Positions 1 through 10,909 are shown, numbered from the stretch's first letter. The stretch is 36,486 nt of DNA from Lingula anatina (GCF_001039355.2 NW_019773660.1:18215-54700); one strand, 5' to 3'. Numbers and translations are program-made. The notes: generated by a model not told the origin, from the letters alone.

Positions 1-211
1 ATAGTTAACTTAAATCCTTACTACATAGCCCAATAATGAATACGTTTTAATAAAGTAAGAGAAGTGAAAATGCAGTTTGCGGTCCCCCAATTTCAGAACT
101 CATAGTCCGTATGCATACGGGATTCAGTCCGGTTTGTTGTCGGTGTTTACCTTTTGTTTGTCCGTATTCGAGTCTCGTTTATCCTTGTCACTGTCCGTGT
201 TTCGTTTATAT

Positions 212-1606
212 TTACGGAGGTACCAAAAGAGGAGCCCATGGCGGAAGGATATCTGGCTCCAAGTTAGAAAAGTCGTTAATCGCAAAGCCATTGTAGTCTC
301 CGCATATTCCACGTACTCCTAACATAGCGGCGGAGTGTACGGGGGTCATGGTTATCCACACTGAGTGCAGAGCGACATAAACAGTCATTGGAACGTCAAA
401 GCAATCTATAACATAACCTCTGGGATTAAAGTAACCCACGGTAACAGTTCCACCGGCAAATACGTATGGTGGTGGAATTGGATCCCACCCTGCCCCGACC
501 CAATGCTGGAAACAAAAAGCAAATTAATATGTTAGTATATGTCTAGCGCAATGGACTACATCTATTAGTGTCGAGAATAATTAGAATGCGCACTTTAATC
601 AAAATACTATGACCATACCTCTAAATTGTTGCATAATAATTCTGACTAGAAAGGAGCTAGAAAGGACAAAAAAGAATGCGATAGCTTAATGCAAAATGTG
701 TTCACTGGGTTGAAAACTATTGGGAAGAAGACTCACCGACAATGCCACAGTAGGACCTAACACAGCCCTAAAGTATTCGCCTGAACACTTAACGTAGACT
801 TCATCGATGCGCGTTTTCGACACTTCAAAGTATTTATAGATGAAGTATTCTTGAGTCGTAACCACCCACCAAGGACGAAACATCCAGGACATGACCATAA
901 CGCCAAGTTTAGTAACAGGGGTGTTATAGAGGAACTTCAGACCGTCCAATGTACGGTAACGTACATCGCCTCGTCCCCAACATGTGCTATTCCTAACTAA
1001 AAGAACAGAGAATTTCAAGTTTGAGTATGTTATGTTAATAAGTGTCAATTAATACACATTGAATAACACAGCTTTGAATAGCACAACAAGTAAATGTGAA
1101 GGGTTACAACAAGCCCAGCCACCCTTTTGCATTTTATTACACCCGCCATACTGTAAACACGAATTCCTTGGTATGAAATAAACTATTTTAACTTTTTGCA
1201 CTTATGGATGGTACTTTGAATGTATCAGATCAATAACTATAGGATACACCCTTATGACCATAATAAGCAAATATAAAGTTATTCAATTGCATAACATAGA
1301 GATAATCTTATAATCGCTATAGTCACTAAAATTTATCTCGTCGCAATGGTGCCTAAATTGATGTAGCTTTTGAAATGTACGTTGGTTTTCTTGTCAGCCA
1401 TCACGCTCACACTCAATCAATGTTGGTCATGTTTACTTACTGTCAAGGCTGTATTGGCCAGGTACCGGTTTATGTGAGGTGTTGCCTTCGTATGGCTTAA
1501 GCTCGTCTTCAATGTCAGCGGGAGTGAGAGCGGCATCTACCATCGTACCAGGCCCAACGGAGACTAGCATTATGGCAACAGCCAGGGAAATAAGGTGTCG
1601 ATCCAT
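212..1606 (-). CDS. Secreted single-VWD-domain protein, three exons, complete
   Basis: Three exons on the minus strand join in frame: 1606-1441, 996-737 and 505-212, with the stop codon at 214-212. Donors are GTAAGT and GTGAGT; acceptors follow pyrimidine-rich tracts ending in TAG and CAG. Phases 1 and 0 match across both introns. The product is about 239 residues. Residues 1-25 form a signal peptide (MDRHLISLAVAIMLVSVGPG, then TMVDA). From about residue 61, CWGRGDVRYRTLDG fits the start of a von Willebrand factor D domain, and GICGDYNG followed by NDF at about 208-221 fits its end. It has fewer cysteines than a full VWD-C8-TIL assembly, so it is one lone VWD unit. The ATG at 1606 is chosen because the upstream in-frame extension begins only with TTG. 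VWD domains occur in mucins, vitellogenins and matrix proteins; the role here is unknown. Confidence 0.78.
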
Positions 1607-1648
1607 GATGTCGGTAAGCAGATATCTCAACAGTCGTCGATGTGAGGA

Positions 1649-1656
1649 TTTATATA
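1649..1656 (-). promoter_or_regulatory. TATA box of the VWD gene
   Basis: The minus strand reads TATATAAA here, 43 bases before the start codon at 1606. This places transcription start near 1620-1626 and gives a very short 5' leader. Position and sequence are both canonical; function is inferred. Confidence 0.6.
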
Positions 1657-2478
1657 GAACTGGAGCTCATTCAATTTATACTGAGGCGGATTAGAAACTA
1701 CCAATAGGCGTTTAGATAAATATTAATATTGACGTCATCGAATTGTTTAACATTTTTTTATTTCCACACGTGTCCCTATTTTGTTACTTGTTCTTAAGTT
1801 TAAATGTCTGGAAAAGAGTTAACATTTTTACTTTTGAATTGTCGAAACTTCTTAAGGATAGATATGGTAGTCGATATAGTACAGGACATGAAAGACAGCA
1901 TAATTTATTGAAGGGAATGTCTTAAATCAAGGAGCTCTGAGGCCGATGGTCTTCTTTGCCTCAGTACAAAAACAACAACTACATAAACAAGTTCAGTCTG
2001 ATTATGGAATAAAAAGACAATTCTAACTAGAAGCTACTGATAACAGAAATAAACTTCACTGACGAAAAATGTTATACAGTCTTTCTCCGCCTCCCTTATC
2101 ATCTGTTCTATGTCAAATGGTCATGGTAGAGAGTCTGATGTTGTACGTGATACTGTACACGCCATCAATAGGGCTGAAACTTTTAAGTTTAATTAAAATA
2201 AAAGTACAAAAATGACCCAGGCGGCGCATGCGTAATGCGGTAAATAAGTGATGAAGCTTACGTCTTCCCACAAACCTTGAGCAAGGTTAGATAACAGCTG
2301 GCGAAATCAAAACAACACCTATTCCAGAGAAGAATTTCATCAGCTGTGCTATGTTTTAAGAATGAAGTAATCTTTCTTCTGTCACCAGTTTAAAATTGAA
2401 ATAGATTTCACTTCCAATGTTTCGATGTGTAGCAGAAAATCTTCATCAGGGATATTCACCTTGATAGCCTCATTTTCT

Positions 2479-2595
2479 CCAGGTGTCCTATAGATATCTA
2501 CCGTGGACACGGGGTACCTGATGCTATGCCTGGTACTCCAGGTGTCCTATAGATATCTACCGTGGACATTGGCTATCTGATGCTATACCTGATGG
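2479..2595. repeat. Two tandem 59-bp units
   Basis: Units start at 2479 and 2538. Both contain CCAGGTGTCCTATAGATATC followed by TACCGTGGACA and a GATGCTAT tail. They differ at a few bases. A third, inverted copy lies at 4112-4171. Confidence 0.85.
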
Positions 2596-3524
2596 TCACA
2601 GTGCATAACTGGAAAGCTTAAGATAATTCTTAGATTGGCGTAAGCCAGTTTTTAAAACAATGTAAAAATAACCTCCAATTTTATTGAGTTATTTAATGAA
2701 AGCAACATACAGTTGGTCTGTTACATGTAACGACATTGTCCTGCAGTGGTCAGATGTGACATAATGTCAATGATGTATCAGGTCGATTGATATTTCTGTA
2801 GTCTGAATCAAAATGGCTACGAATGCCTCAATTTACATGACGAAAATAAACCAACCGACCAAAAATCACGGTGTTAAATTGGGAAAGAGGAATCTGGACC
2901 TAACCATGGGTGCCAGATAATCAATGTTCCCTTTATCATCAATATCTCGACCCGTCTACTGTACAATAAATCCACGGGGATTCTCGCTGAATGCAATCAG
3001 ATTGACAGACTAAAATGGATTCTACAGAAAAGCTGGCGATTTTACATTCACACCCACATGCAATGATTTGAAGTATGCATTACATGTAGGTAATGATTTC
3101 TTTAAAAAATGTTTCAAGTACACTGTTAATAAGTACACGTTTGTAAATGACATGGAGTCGCTGCAAAATGTGTCGAGACAAGGACAAGCTGTCTTGCAAA
3201 GATAAGGTTTCAAAACACGGTTGAATGTGTGATGTGTTGAGGTAGACATAAGACATGAGCTCTTCCTAGAATCGGGTATTGGCACAGAACCGAACAAAGG
3301 GGAAGAATGGAAAACACTCGGAGACTTTAAACCAATGATAAAGAGACACAGAAAGAAAATTAGGGAAAAAGAGACTGCTCTGCAGTATTACAACGATACC
3401 TTTTTTTTACAGGTAAATGTCTCCCTTACCACAAACAGGTTAGCATAGTAACAGGTAGCTATATGGCTTAATACAGTACATGATCATGATATTTTAGGTT
3501 TCAAATACAGCATTTATTATTATA

Positions 3525-4975
3525 TTATTGAGAGATAATATACATTATTTAGGTGGCAATGATAAAGAATGTTAGCAAAATTATGTGAGAATAAAAAGGC
3601 GACGGCAAGATCAGAAACAGGTTGAAAATTAAAAACATGTTTTTATGGAGTATGACCGTACATCATATTAAATTTCTTAATTCTTTTGCAATTGGATTCA
3701 TGAATAAATTCTAGGTAAACAAAGTTACTTAAATAAAATTCTTAAATAATAAACATTCATTCATTTCCATAAACACAGCGTCTCATTTGCGACATTTGAT
3801 AAACCTTCTAGAAATAAGAACAAGCGTAGGGGAAATCATTTAAATTTTCATGATCTTAGCGTTTTATGTTCAAACTATACAGGCAAATAGGGGTTTTGCA
3901 GCCTACTCGCTTCATAACCTCTGGAGTCGTTTGCATAATATTGAAAGAAATATACATTAATGAGATGGAAAAGAAAGTTAGCAATTTTTGTGATAATTTA
4001 AAGATATAACGGCGGGTGTAAAAGGCTTCAGCAGATCGAATCAGACTGAATTAGGATCTTATTTGCTCTATACCCCTGTACATGTGTTTTTTCATGTTAT
4101 AAGTGGGGATCAGATAACCCATGTCCACGGTAGATATCTATAGGGCAACTGGAGTACCAGGTCTAGCATCAGAAAGCCCGTTCTTCTTCTAGCCATTGTT
4201 ATTTAGCTGTTCTGCCATTCTCTATGGTGTTGTGTATTTACTTGTACATGTATTTATCCGGGTCTCCATTAACTAGTCTCCTCTCTTAATTTACCAGTGA
4301 CTGGTAGGGTCCTTCCTCTCTTCTTTAGGTATATGGCTGTTTGCTGCCTGCATTTTCATGTTGTTCCAGTGAGATTTTGGAGTATTTATAGGCTTGTCAT
4401 ATTCTAAAATCAGTTACCTTTTTTAAAAACATTATAATGATGCCAGTTACATGATTAAAAATGATTTACCATAAATACAGAACGTATAGGTAGAATACAT
4501 AAAATCTCGAATTTGGCAGAACACGGAGAAAGTCATTTAATTTTTTAAGGCGACGGCGGATGTAGAAAGCATGAACAGAAACAGGTTGAGAATTAAAAAC
4601 ATATTTTATGGAGTATGACCGTACATCATATTAAATTCCTTAATTCTTTTGCTTTGGTTTCATGAGAAAATTTTAGGTAAATAAAGTTTCTTAAATAAAA
4701 TTCTTAAATAACAAACATTCATTCATTTCCATAAACACAGCGTCTCATTTGCGACATTTGATAAACCTTTTAGAAATAAGAACAAACGTAGGGGAAATCA
4801 TTTAAATATTTATGATCTTAGTGTTTTTGTCCAAACTACACAGGCAAATAGGGGTTTTGCAGCCTACTCTCTTCATAATCTCTGGAGTCGTTTGCATAAT
4901 ATTGAGAGAAATATACATTAATGAGACGGAAAAGAAAGTTAGCAATTTTTAATGGGAATTTAAAGATATGACGGC
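3525..4975. repeat. Degenerate tandem array, unit about 415 bp
   Basis: Segments 3602-4012 and 4553-4971 are close direct copies; both contain CATTCATTCATTTCCATAAA and GTCTCATTTGCGACATTTG. The end of a further unit lies at 3525-3602. The stretch between 4012 and 4553 begins like a unit, but its middle is replaced by unrelated DNA including the inverted 59-bp repeat. The pattern is a satellite-like array with one interrupted unit. Confidence 0.75.
4112..4171. repeat. Inverted copy of the 59-bp repeat
   Basis: The reverse complement holds CCTGGTACTCCAG and CTATAGATATCTACCGTGG, matching the units at 2479-2595. The copies could be ends of a non-autonomous element of about 1.7 kb, but no target-site duplication was established. 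Confidence 0.7.
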
Positions 4976-5549
4976 GCCATAAACAGTTTAAGCAAATAAT
5001 GAATTGGTCAGAAATCGCAACATAAAGCATGATTAAGAATAAAATTGATATTAAATGAAGCAATTAACCTGCTACCCGCTACATATTTACTTGTTTTTAT
5101 TCTCCCCCAATCTATTCAGCTATCGGTAAAAAGAGTGGCTGAGTTCTATTTTTACAAGCATTGTACTTATAATGTATTATTAGGAACAAGAAAGAGGGGC
5201 GTGATCTTAGATGATTTTTACAATTATGTCTCTATTGTATTTTCCCGACAGTTCTGTAAAAATCCAGTTTAATCAGTGAATCCTTTTGAGAAGATATTTT
5301 GATTTGTGAATTATTTAAATTTGTGCTTGCCTCCCGGCAGTACCCAAGTCATAGCAGTTTTAGAATTTGGTTGCATCTCAATTGGTAGTCGAATGATGTA
5401 TCCTGCCAATTTTATCCTACGAATGGTAACTGTAATAGTTACATTATACAAAATATAAAAAGATGAGAATAAAATGTTTAAGAAACAATAGATAATCAAT
5501 CGTATGTACTTTCCAAGACTTTTTCGATCTCGCTTATACTGTCATCACT

Positions 5550-5957
5550 TTATGTTGGTAAATATGAGGCATACAAGCAGCCTTTTCCACAACATAATTT
5601 TCGATTGCATCCCTGCCTTTTGGTAATCTCCATATACCACAGGACTGACGTGATATGTGCACAACTTTCAACTGCCCAGGCTCCTACTTTACACTGACAG
5701 TACCAGCCATTGATGGGTCTAGTTTTGCTATGGGAGATCAAAATCCATAATGTGTACTGGTGTCTAGATGTGTGCTACCTGCAGATTTGTTAATTGCATT
5801 TTGGCTCTCATTAAATTAGGTGCATTCTGACATACACTAATTCCAAGCTGGCCATCTAGCAGATGCTCATCAGTATAGTGGCTAGCTTGCTTTATCTGGT
5901 AAACGTCTGGTTATTATATAATTATAAGCTAGTGGTGTAGAGCCGCATTTTGCAACC
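5550..5957 (-). pseudogene. SWIM zinc-finger transposon-type protein fragment
   Basis: Three minus-strand reading-frame segments follow one another with two frameshifts. Segment one, next to the N, ends in YNYIITRRLPDKAS. Segment two contains HYTDEHLLDGQLGI and NAPNLMRAKMQ. Segment three contains WYCQCKVGAW, ESCAHITSVLWYM and a Cys-rich tail. The CxC...CxH spacing (C-Q-C, then C-A-H) is a SWIM zinc finger. Proteins with NAPN...R, an 'LWI' strand and this finger are repeated in many invertebrate genomes and look transposon-derived; that family assignment is from memory. The N-terminal part is missing at the N, and the frameshifts mean this copy cannot be expressed as one protein. Confidence 0.6.
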
Positions 5958-5958
5958 N
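5958..5958. other. Single N, likely contig join
   Basis: The N falls inside an open frame that runs from the LRR-Roc-COR exon into the SWIM transposon fragment. Protein character changes exactly here, so the two sides probably belong to different contigs. Confidence 0.6.
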
Positions 5959-8694
5959 ATGGCACCAAGTGAACAGTTATGGCTGGTTTCTGGTCAATCA
6001 CTTCACCAGGGAACAGGGTCGGGGGCTCTACATGTAGACTTGTACAGTGAGGACACACCAGGCACTTGTCACGTGGTAAGCCAGGCCAATCTTCCTCCAG
6101 GATGTCCATAAGGTGATCATGGTTTTGGAGCAGTGTTCTCCACAGGTCTGGGAGATGTTGACCTCGGACAGCAATGGTGATCACCCAGTCTCTGTCCGTC
6201 TGGCTTCTGGTCATTTGCATGCAGTGTGATGCCATGTCCACAAATACCCCATCTCTCCAGTCTCTCCTCATAGGCTGAAAGTGTCCCAGGGTTGAATGAA
6301 GGCGCACTGACAATTTCTCATAGAGACCATCAGGACAGCGATATGGGAAATACACATTCAGGGTAAGCTGTGTACTGTCCTGTGGTACTGAGTGAGGCCA
6401 CTTGGTGTCCATGATTGGTGGGCGGCTTTGTTCCAGTAGCCATGGAAAGTGAAACGTGTAACCATCTTTGCCCTCGTTCGCCTTGAAGCATAATTCCAGC
6501 CTCTGCATGAGCTCCACCATTGCACTGGTTTCTCTGGCTGTCAAACCAAATGGTTCCCATAGAGCCTCCATCACCTGCACAGAGAGAATTCCTCTCATGA
6601 TGAAATCTTCTTTAATTCTCTCTGCCATTGGTTCACTGACGATGATTTGTTTTAGAAACTCAAATTTATCCTTATCGTGGTTGAGGACTGCCTTGAGGAG
6701 ATCAGCTAGAACGTCCTGTCTGTGGAAGATAGTGTTTCTAAGGATTGGACTATTCGGATACCAGATGAAATCACCTCTGTTGGCAAGGTAAGCAAGGATA
6801 CCATTTACTTCATCCTCTGGTTTTTGACGAAATGTCATCCATAAGAATGTTTTGGTACCTCTGAAACCTTCAACTGAGTTTCGTATGGCTTGTGTTATAT
6901 TTTCCCTGCAAATGGTGCTTTCAGCTTTATTTTCTTTTTTTGCATAGATGATCTTTGCTGCTCCATGCCAGGCTTGTGGTAGGGTAACACTTCTTTTCTT
7001 TGCTTGGGTAGATAGATAATCTTTAAGGTCACTTAAACCTGCTTTGGTCTTGGAACTCACCATGAAAATGTAATGATGGATTCTTGATTCATCATATCCT
7101 CTTATATTCTCCAGTGATTCTATCTTCTCCTTGTATGCTGAAATCAGACCTTGATTTCTGTTTTTCTGTGAGGTCTGTATTTTTTCCTTGAGATCTCTTA
7201 TTTGCCTTTCATACCACTTTTGCCTGCATATCTTTTCATGTGTGATTGCTTCTTGAATAGATTCACAGACAGCCTTGCAGGTCAACTCATTAGTTTTATC
7301 GCGATGTGTACCAACTAATGCAATTGTCACCCCTGGATTATGGGACTGCACCATATCTATCCACATTCCAATATGTCGTCCAAAATGTGATCTGCTGTTT
7401 GTGTCATAGGTCGACAAGTCAAAGGTGACAAGAACTATACTGTTCTGTGAGATGAAGATACGGTGCCCAACTCTGTACACATCATGACCTCCAAAGTCAT
7501 TGATGTTAAAACTGACACCCCTTTCAATTTCCCACAGTGATTGCTCCACAACTCTAGTTCTATCAGCCTTATCAGTCAACATAGGGGTGTCATGCCTTAA
7601 GGAGCGCGCAAAACTGGTTTTCCCACTTTCTGTCTCTCCTAGGATGTTTATTTGGATTCTGCAAGACTTGACTGCTTTTGATTCTTTGAGTTCTGTTAAG
7701 AATCTGAGTATTGCGTCTTGTCCTGCCTCACACACTGACTTGGGTGGTTGCTGGATGGGGTTATCGTCCACACACAGATCACGAAGTGTAAGTGAAGCAA
7801 GCTGGTGGGGTAAATGTGTAATATTATTGCTGGAAACATTCAGATACTTCAGTGCGGTCATATAACTGACATCAGAAGGGAGCTTGGATAGCTTGTTAAA
7901 CTCTAGGTCCAGGTTCTCTATGTGTGGTAGAGCACACACTGAAACTGGGAGCTCTGTGAGCTGATTATATTTGAGGCTTAATCTCTTCAGTGTGGTCATT
8001 TTACTGATATCAGCAGGGAGACCGGATAGCTTGTTTTTATGTAGGTCCAGGTTCTCTATATGTGGTAGAGTACACAGTGAGCCTGGGAGCTCTGTGAGCT
8101 GATTACCCCCAAGGTTTAATCTCTTCAGTGTGGTCAACTTACTGATATCAGTGTGGAGACTGGATAGTCTGTTCTTCCACAGGTCCAGGTTTTCTATATG
8201 TGGTAGAGCACACACTGAGGCTGGGAGCTCTGTGAACTGATTACACCCGAGGTCTAAACTCTTCAGTGTGGTCAACTTACTAAAATCGGGAGGAAGACTG
8301 GATAGCTTGTTATGCTTTAGGTCCAGGTTCCCTATATGTGGTAGAGCACACACTGAGGCCGGGAGCTCTGTGAACTGATTCCGACTGAGATTAAGATATG
8401 TGACATGTTTTAACTGAGACAACGACCAAGGAAGAGACGAAAGTTTGTTCCCTCTCAGATTGATCCTCTTCACATTGATGCATCTATCTATGTTGTTAGG
8501 GATGTGGTCAATGTTCTGATGCGCTAGCTCCAGCACTGTACACTGGGTGACCATGTCTGGTATTGGTGTCTGGTCGTCTGCTGGTCTTCTCTCCAAATCT
8601 CGTAGAAAGTGCAATACCTCCATGCCTCCTTTAAATTCTTCAGCCATGCTGTCCTCTTTTCCACACTCCTGATAGTCCTGTGCACTCTTCGTAA
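5959..8694 (-). CDS. LRR-Roc-COR exon, fuller copy (C-terminus cut at N)
   Basis: The exon begins after CCCTTTCAG at 8694. The first full codons (TKSAQDYQEC...) are open ahead of the ATG at 8647. Residues below count from that ATG. Twelve LRRs of about 23 residues span 36-302, consensus LxLxxNxLxxLPxxxxxLxxL. A Roc GTPase follows: P-loop GETESGKTS 337-345, DFGGHD 384-389, THRD 447-450 at the specificity-loop position, and SSKTKAGL 531-538. Roc contains a charged helical insert at about 470-515. The COR-like region runs from about 585 to 860, then CLVCPHC at 862-868, a possible zinc site. This is a ROCO protein resembling MFHAS1-type LRR-Roc-COR without a kinase. The 24 residues beyond the N belong to a transposon fragment and are excluded. 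Confidence 0.85.
7742..8542 (-). repeat. LRR array with 46-residue (138-bp) double period
   Basis: LRRs alternate between two types. One reads ...NxLTELPxSVCALPHI, the other ...NKLSSLPxDISKLTTL. Four to five such pairs are nearly identical at DNA level, for example GTGGTAGAGCACACACTGA recurring every 138 bases. This points to recent expansion or homogenisation of a two-LRR unit. Confidence 0.8.
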
Positions 8695-8735
8695 CTGAAA
8701 GGGATACATCTGTTTTACTGATATGATATAATTTA

Positions 8736-9647
8736 GTCCTAGTTCTCTTTTCGAAAAGCCCATTAGGTCTCCAATATAGCCTGGATTGTCTAAAAACAGA
8801 CAGATCTCCATCGGAAAAGCTAAATCTCAGTTTTTGTAAACAAATTTTAGGTGTTCACCCAAAAACTTCAAACCACACAGTAAGAGGAGAGACTGGAAGG
8901 ATTCCTGTTTACATAAAAATTAACATACAATTAATAAAATTTTGGCTCAAAATATTACGCACAGACGAAAACAACCTACTCAAACAAGCATACCTAGATG
9001 AATTACATTATTACAATTTACTCACAACAAAAAGCCTGCCAAATCTGAATGATGATAACCTGTCATGGAGTGAAGGTATTATGAAACTCTTGTTTGAAAA
9101 CGGATTTGGAGATGTATGGCTAAAACAGAATCCTGACATAAATTTCCTAAGTATGTTCAGAGAACGAATCATAAGTGGGTACATACAAAACTGGCACAGT
9201 GAGCTTGAAGACAAATCCAAATCCAGAGTATATTGCCAATTCAAAAATACATTCAAAAAAGAAAAATATTTAGACCTTCTTCACGATACTGATAAAAGAA
9301 AAAACCTAAGCCGTTTTCGCACCAGTGGGCATAAACTTCACATTGAAACAGGCAGATACAATAACACTCCTCGGACCGACAGAATATGCCATTACTGTTC
9401 TAAAGACAAAATTGAAGACGAAAAACACTTTCTCACAACATGCCCCCTATACAACGACCTGCGAACAATATTATATAAGGTATTTACAAAACACGATACA
9501 CATTTTGGCCTAAAAACAACGGATGAAAAATTTACTATAATTATGAAATGTCAAGAAAAAGAAACCCTTATTGCACTAGCTCAGTTTCTCTCCTCCGCAT
9601 TTGCTAGGAGGGATCTACAAGACAGTGCTGCACTCATCGGTAATTGA
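8736..9647 (+). pseudogene. LINE ORF2 C-terminal fragment, frame intact
   Basis: The frame is open from the first base of the insertion to the stop at 9645-9647 (303 codons, starting VLVLFSKSPLGLQY). Recognisable parts are FCKQILGVHPKTSN, IPVYIKINIQLIKFW and a C-terminal zinc-knuckle region with HKLHIETGRYN, RICHYCSKDKIEDEKHF and TCPLYNDLR. These match the region after the reverse-transcriptase palm in invertebrate LINEs. The lack of stops implies a young copy. No catalytic domain remains and there is no proper start, so it is an inert fragment. I cannot name the clade with confidence. Confidence 0.82.
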
Positions 9648-9801
9648 GTAATAGTAGTAATAGAAACTTTTTTAAATAGTAAATAAGTAAATATCCTTAC
9701 TCATTGTGATTGTTTAATAACATATTCACAAAAATTGTATTCATATTGTCATTTTCATCCACACAAGTGGATGCATATGTTACAGTGAAATAAACTTAAA
9801 C
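8736..9801 (+). mobile_element. 5'-truncated LINE in the ROCO intron, with 9-bp TSD
   Basis: The insertion is flanked by TATAATTTA at 8727-8735 and 9802-9810. The other haplotype copy carries the uninterrupted site TGTAATTTA at 12235-12243. The element is plus-oriented, opposite to the host gene, and lacks everything upstream of the reverse-transcriptase C-terminal region. Its 3' UTR (9648-9801) ends in GTGAAATAAACTTAAAC without a long poly(A). It sits about 40 bases upstream of the LRR exon acceptor on the minus strand, between the expected branch region and the linker exon. Confidence 0.88.
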
Positions 9802-9810
9802 TATAATTTA

Positions 9811-10908
9811 TCTTGTATGTGTGTATGTGTGTGTGTTTCGGTTCTCAGTGGTTTTTGAGCGCAAGGAGAAATATTGCCTCTTCTTTCTCAAACACATGTA
9901 TATATTTTGTAATTGTTATGCATTTTTACATTATGATTATGCATTAAACACTGTTTCCTATGATCTTGACTTAACTTATTAATGAGCAACAACAACAACA
10001 AAAAAGCAAAACAAAAACAGCATACTATGTATTATCATTTTTACGATATATTTACTTAATATTTCTTTACTAAAATTGAAATTTCAATATTATGTAATCA
10101 GATTTCAAAAGGTCTAGGCAAAATAAAATAGTACCTAGACTTCTGGCTAGGTAAAATTTAATATAAAACCCGATTTAAAATCTTACTGGATCACACTGAA
10201 ATTCCAATCCTAGTGTGATTCTAAATCTGACTAGGTCAGAATGTAAATTCATTCTTACAATTTTATAAATCGTATTATGTCGAATTGAAAGCACCATCCT
10301 AGGCCCATTAAAACCTGACTGGTTCTCAATCTGGCCTAGGCCTGCGGCACGTATGTAGCTTATTGACTAATGGAGGGAAACTTCATAAATGGGGTGTCAA
10401 AAATGAAAAGTTTCAGTTACTCGAACGGGCACTTGAGGATGAGTAAGTCATTACCTGGCAACTTGATTAAGGAGGGGGAAACAATTAAAAGCGTTAGTTA
10501 CTTGTAGCTTTTCAAACAGGTATTATTGGATGAGTGTGATCACCTGTTGTCTGGGACATTATAGTTTCATTGGTGTTCATATCGTGTTTGTGTCTGTCTT
10601 CACACAGGGGGGTGGTGACATCTGGATGAGGTACAGCTGAGACACATGGTGGTTCATCAGAGTTTTCAAAGGTCAGCGTCTGAGTCTGGTGCTTACTTGC
10701 TTCTTCATCCATATGAGATGGTAAAACAGCCACGGGTTCTCTGTCACTCCCGCTGCCAGTCATTGTGGCTGAAATTTCACAGTCCACTGAGCCTAGAATT
10801 CAGAATAAAGAAATATCTAGACATACTTGCATTTTATTAAGTAACTTGATAATGACATTATATAACACAACATACTATAACTTTACGTCAGTAACTACTA
10901 ACAAAACC
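9811..10908. repeat. Duplicated intron-linker block, copy A
   Basis: Nearly identical to 12244-13328 apart from a handful of substitutions and three small indels (GT repeat length, a short stretch near 9885, and ACATGT missing near 10350). Homology stops at the N at 10909. Contains linker exon copy 1. Confidence 0.9.
10544..10792 (-). CDS. ROCO gene linker exon, copy 1
   Basis: Acceptor GAATTCTAG precedes 10792 and donor CAACAG|GTGATC follows 10544. The 249-base exon has symmetric 1-1 phase. It encodes 83 residues of polar, low-complexity character (SDREPVAVLPSHMDEEASKH, then THR-rich and His/Asp-rich text ending MSQTT). No domain is recognised; it probably is a flexible hinge between HEPN-coiled coil and the LRRs. 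It belongs to the same haplotype contig as the fuller LRR exon. No HEPN exon is seen upstream because the contig ends at 10908. Confidence 0.6.
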
Positions 10909-10909
10909 N
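10909..10909. other. Single N joining two overlapping haplotype contigs
   Basis: Left of the N is the end of duplicated block A; right of it starts a truncated LRR-Roc copy. Both duplicate blocks terminate within a few bases of this position, the pattern expected when the overlapping ends of two haplotype contigs are not merged. Confidence 0.75.

Larger units (their letters stand above)
1701..5549. other. Intergenic region without a recognisable gene
   Basis: AT-rich sequence in which the longest open frames match no family I know. It holds the 59-bp repeat (2479-2595) with an inverted copy at 4112-4171, and the 415-bp tandem array (3525-4975). A short plus-strand open stretch at about 3297-3420, rich in Lys, Arg and Glu, could be a decayed transposon but cannot be assigned. 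Confidence 0.6.

Noticed and set aside
2479-2595. CRISPR-like direct repeats
   Set aside because: Only two contiguous units with no spacers, in an animal genome.
3022-3297. Minus-strand open frame of 91 codons
   Set aside because: No motif, no splice context and no neighbour; composition looks random.
3297-3420. Plus-strand Lys/Glu-rich open stretch followed by CAG|GTAAAT
   Set aside because: A possible exon by shape, but no domain and no partner exon with matching phase could be found.
7500-7865. Plus-strand open frame of 121 codons, repeated at 11008-11373
   Set aside because: Exact antisense shadow of the LRR/Roc exon; present twice only because the exon is.
8524-8811. Minus-strand frame across the LRR exon 5' end
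   Set aside because: Wrong frame relative to the LRR reading and it crosses the LINE junction.
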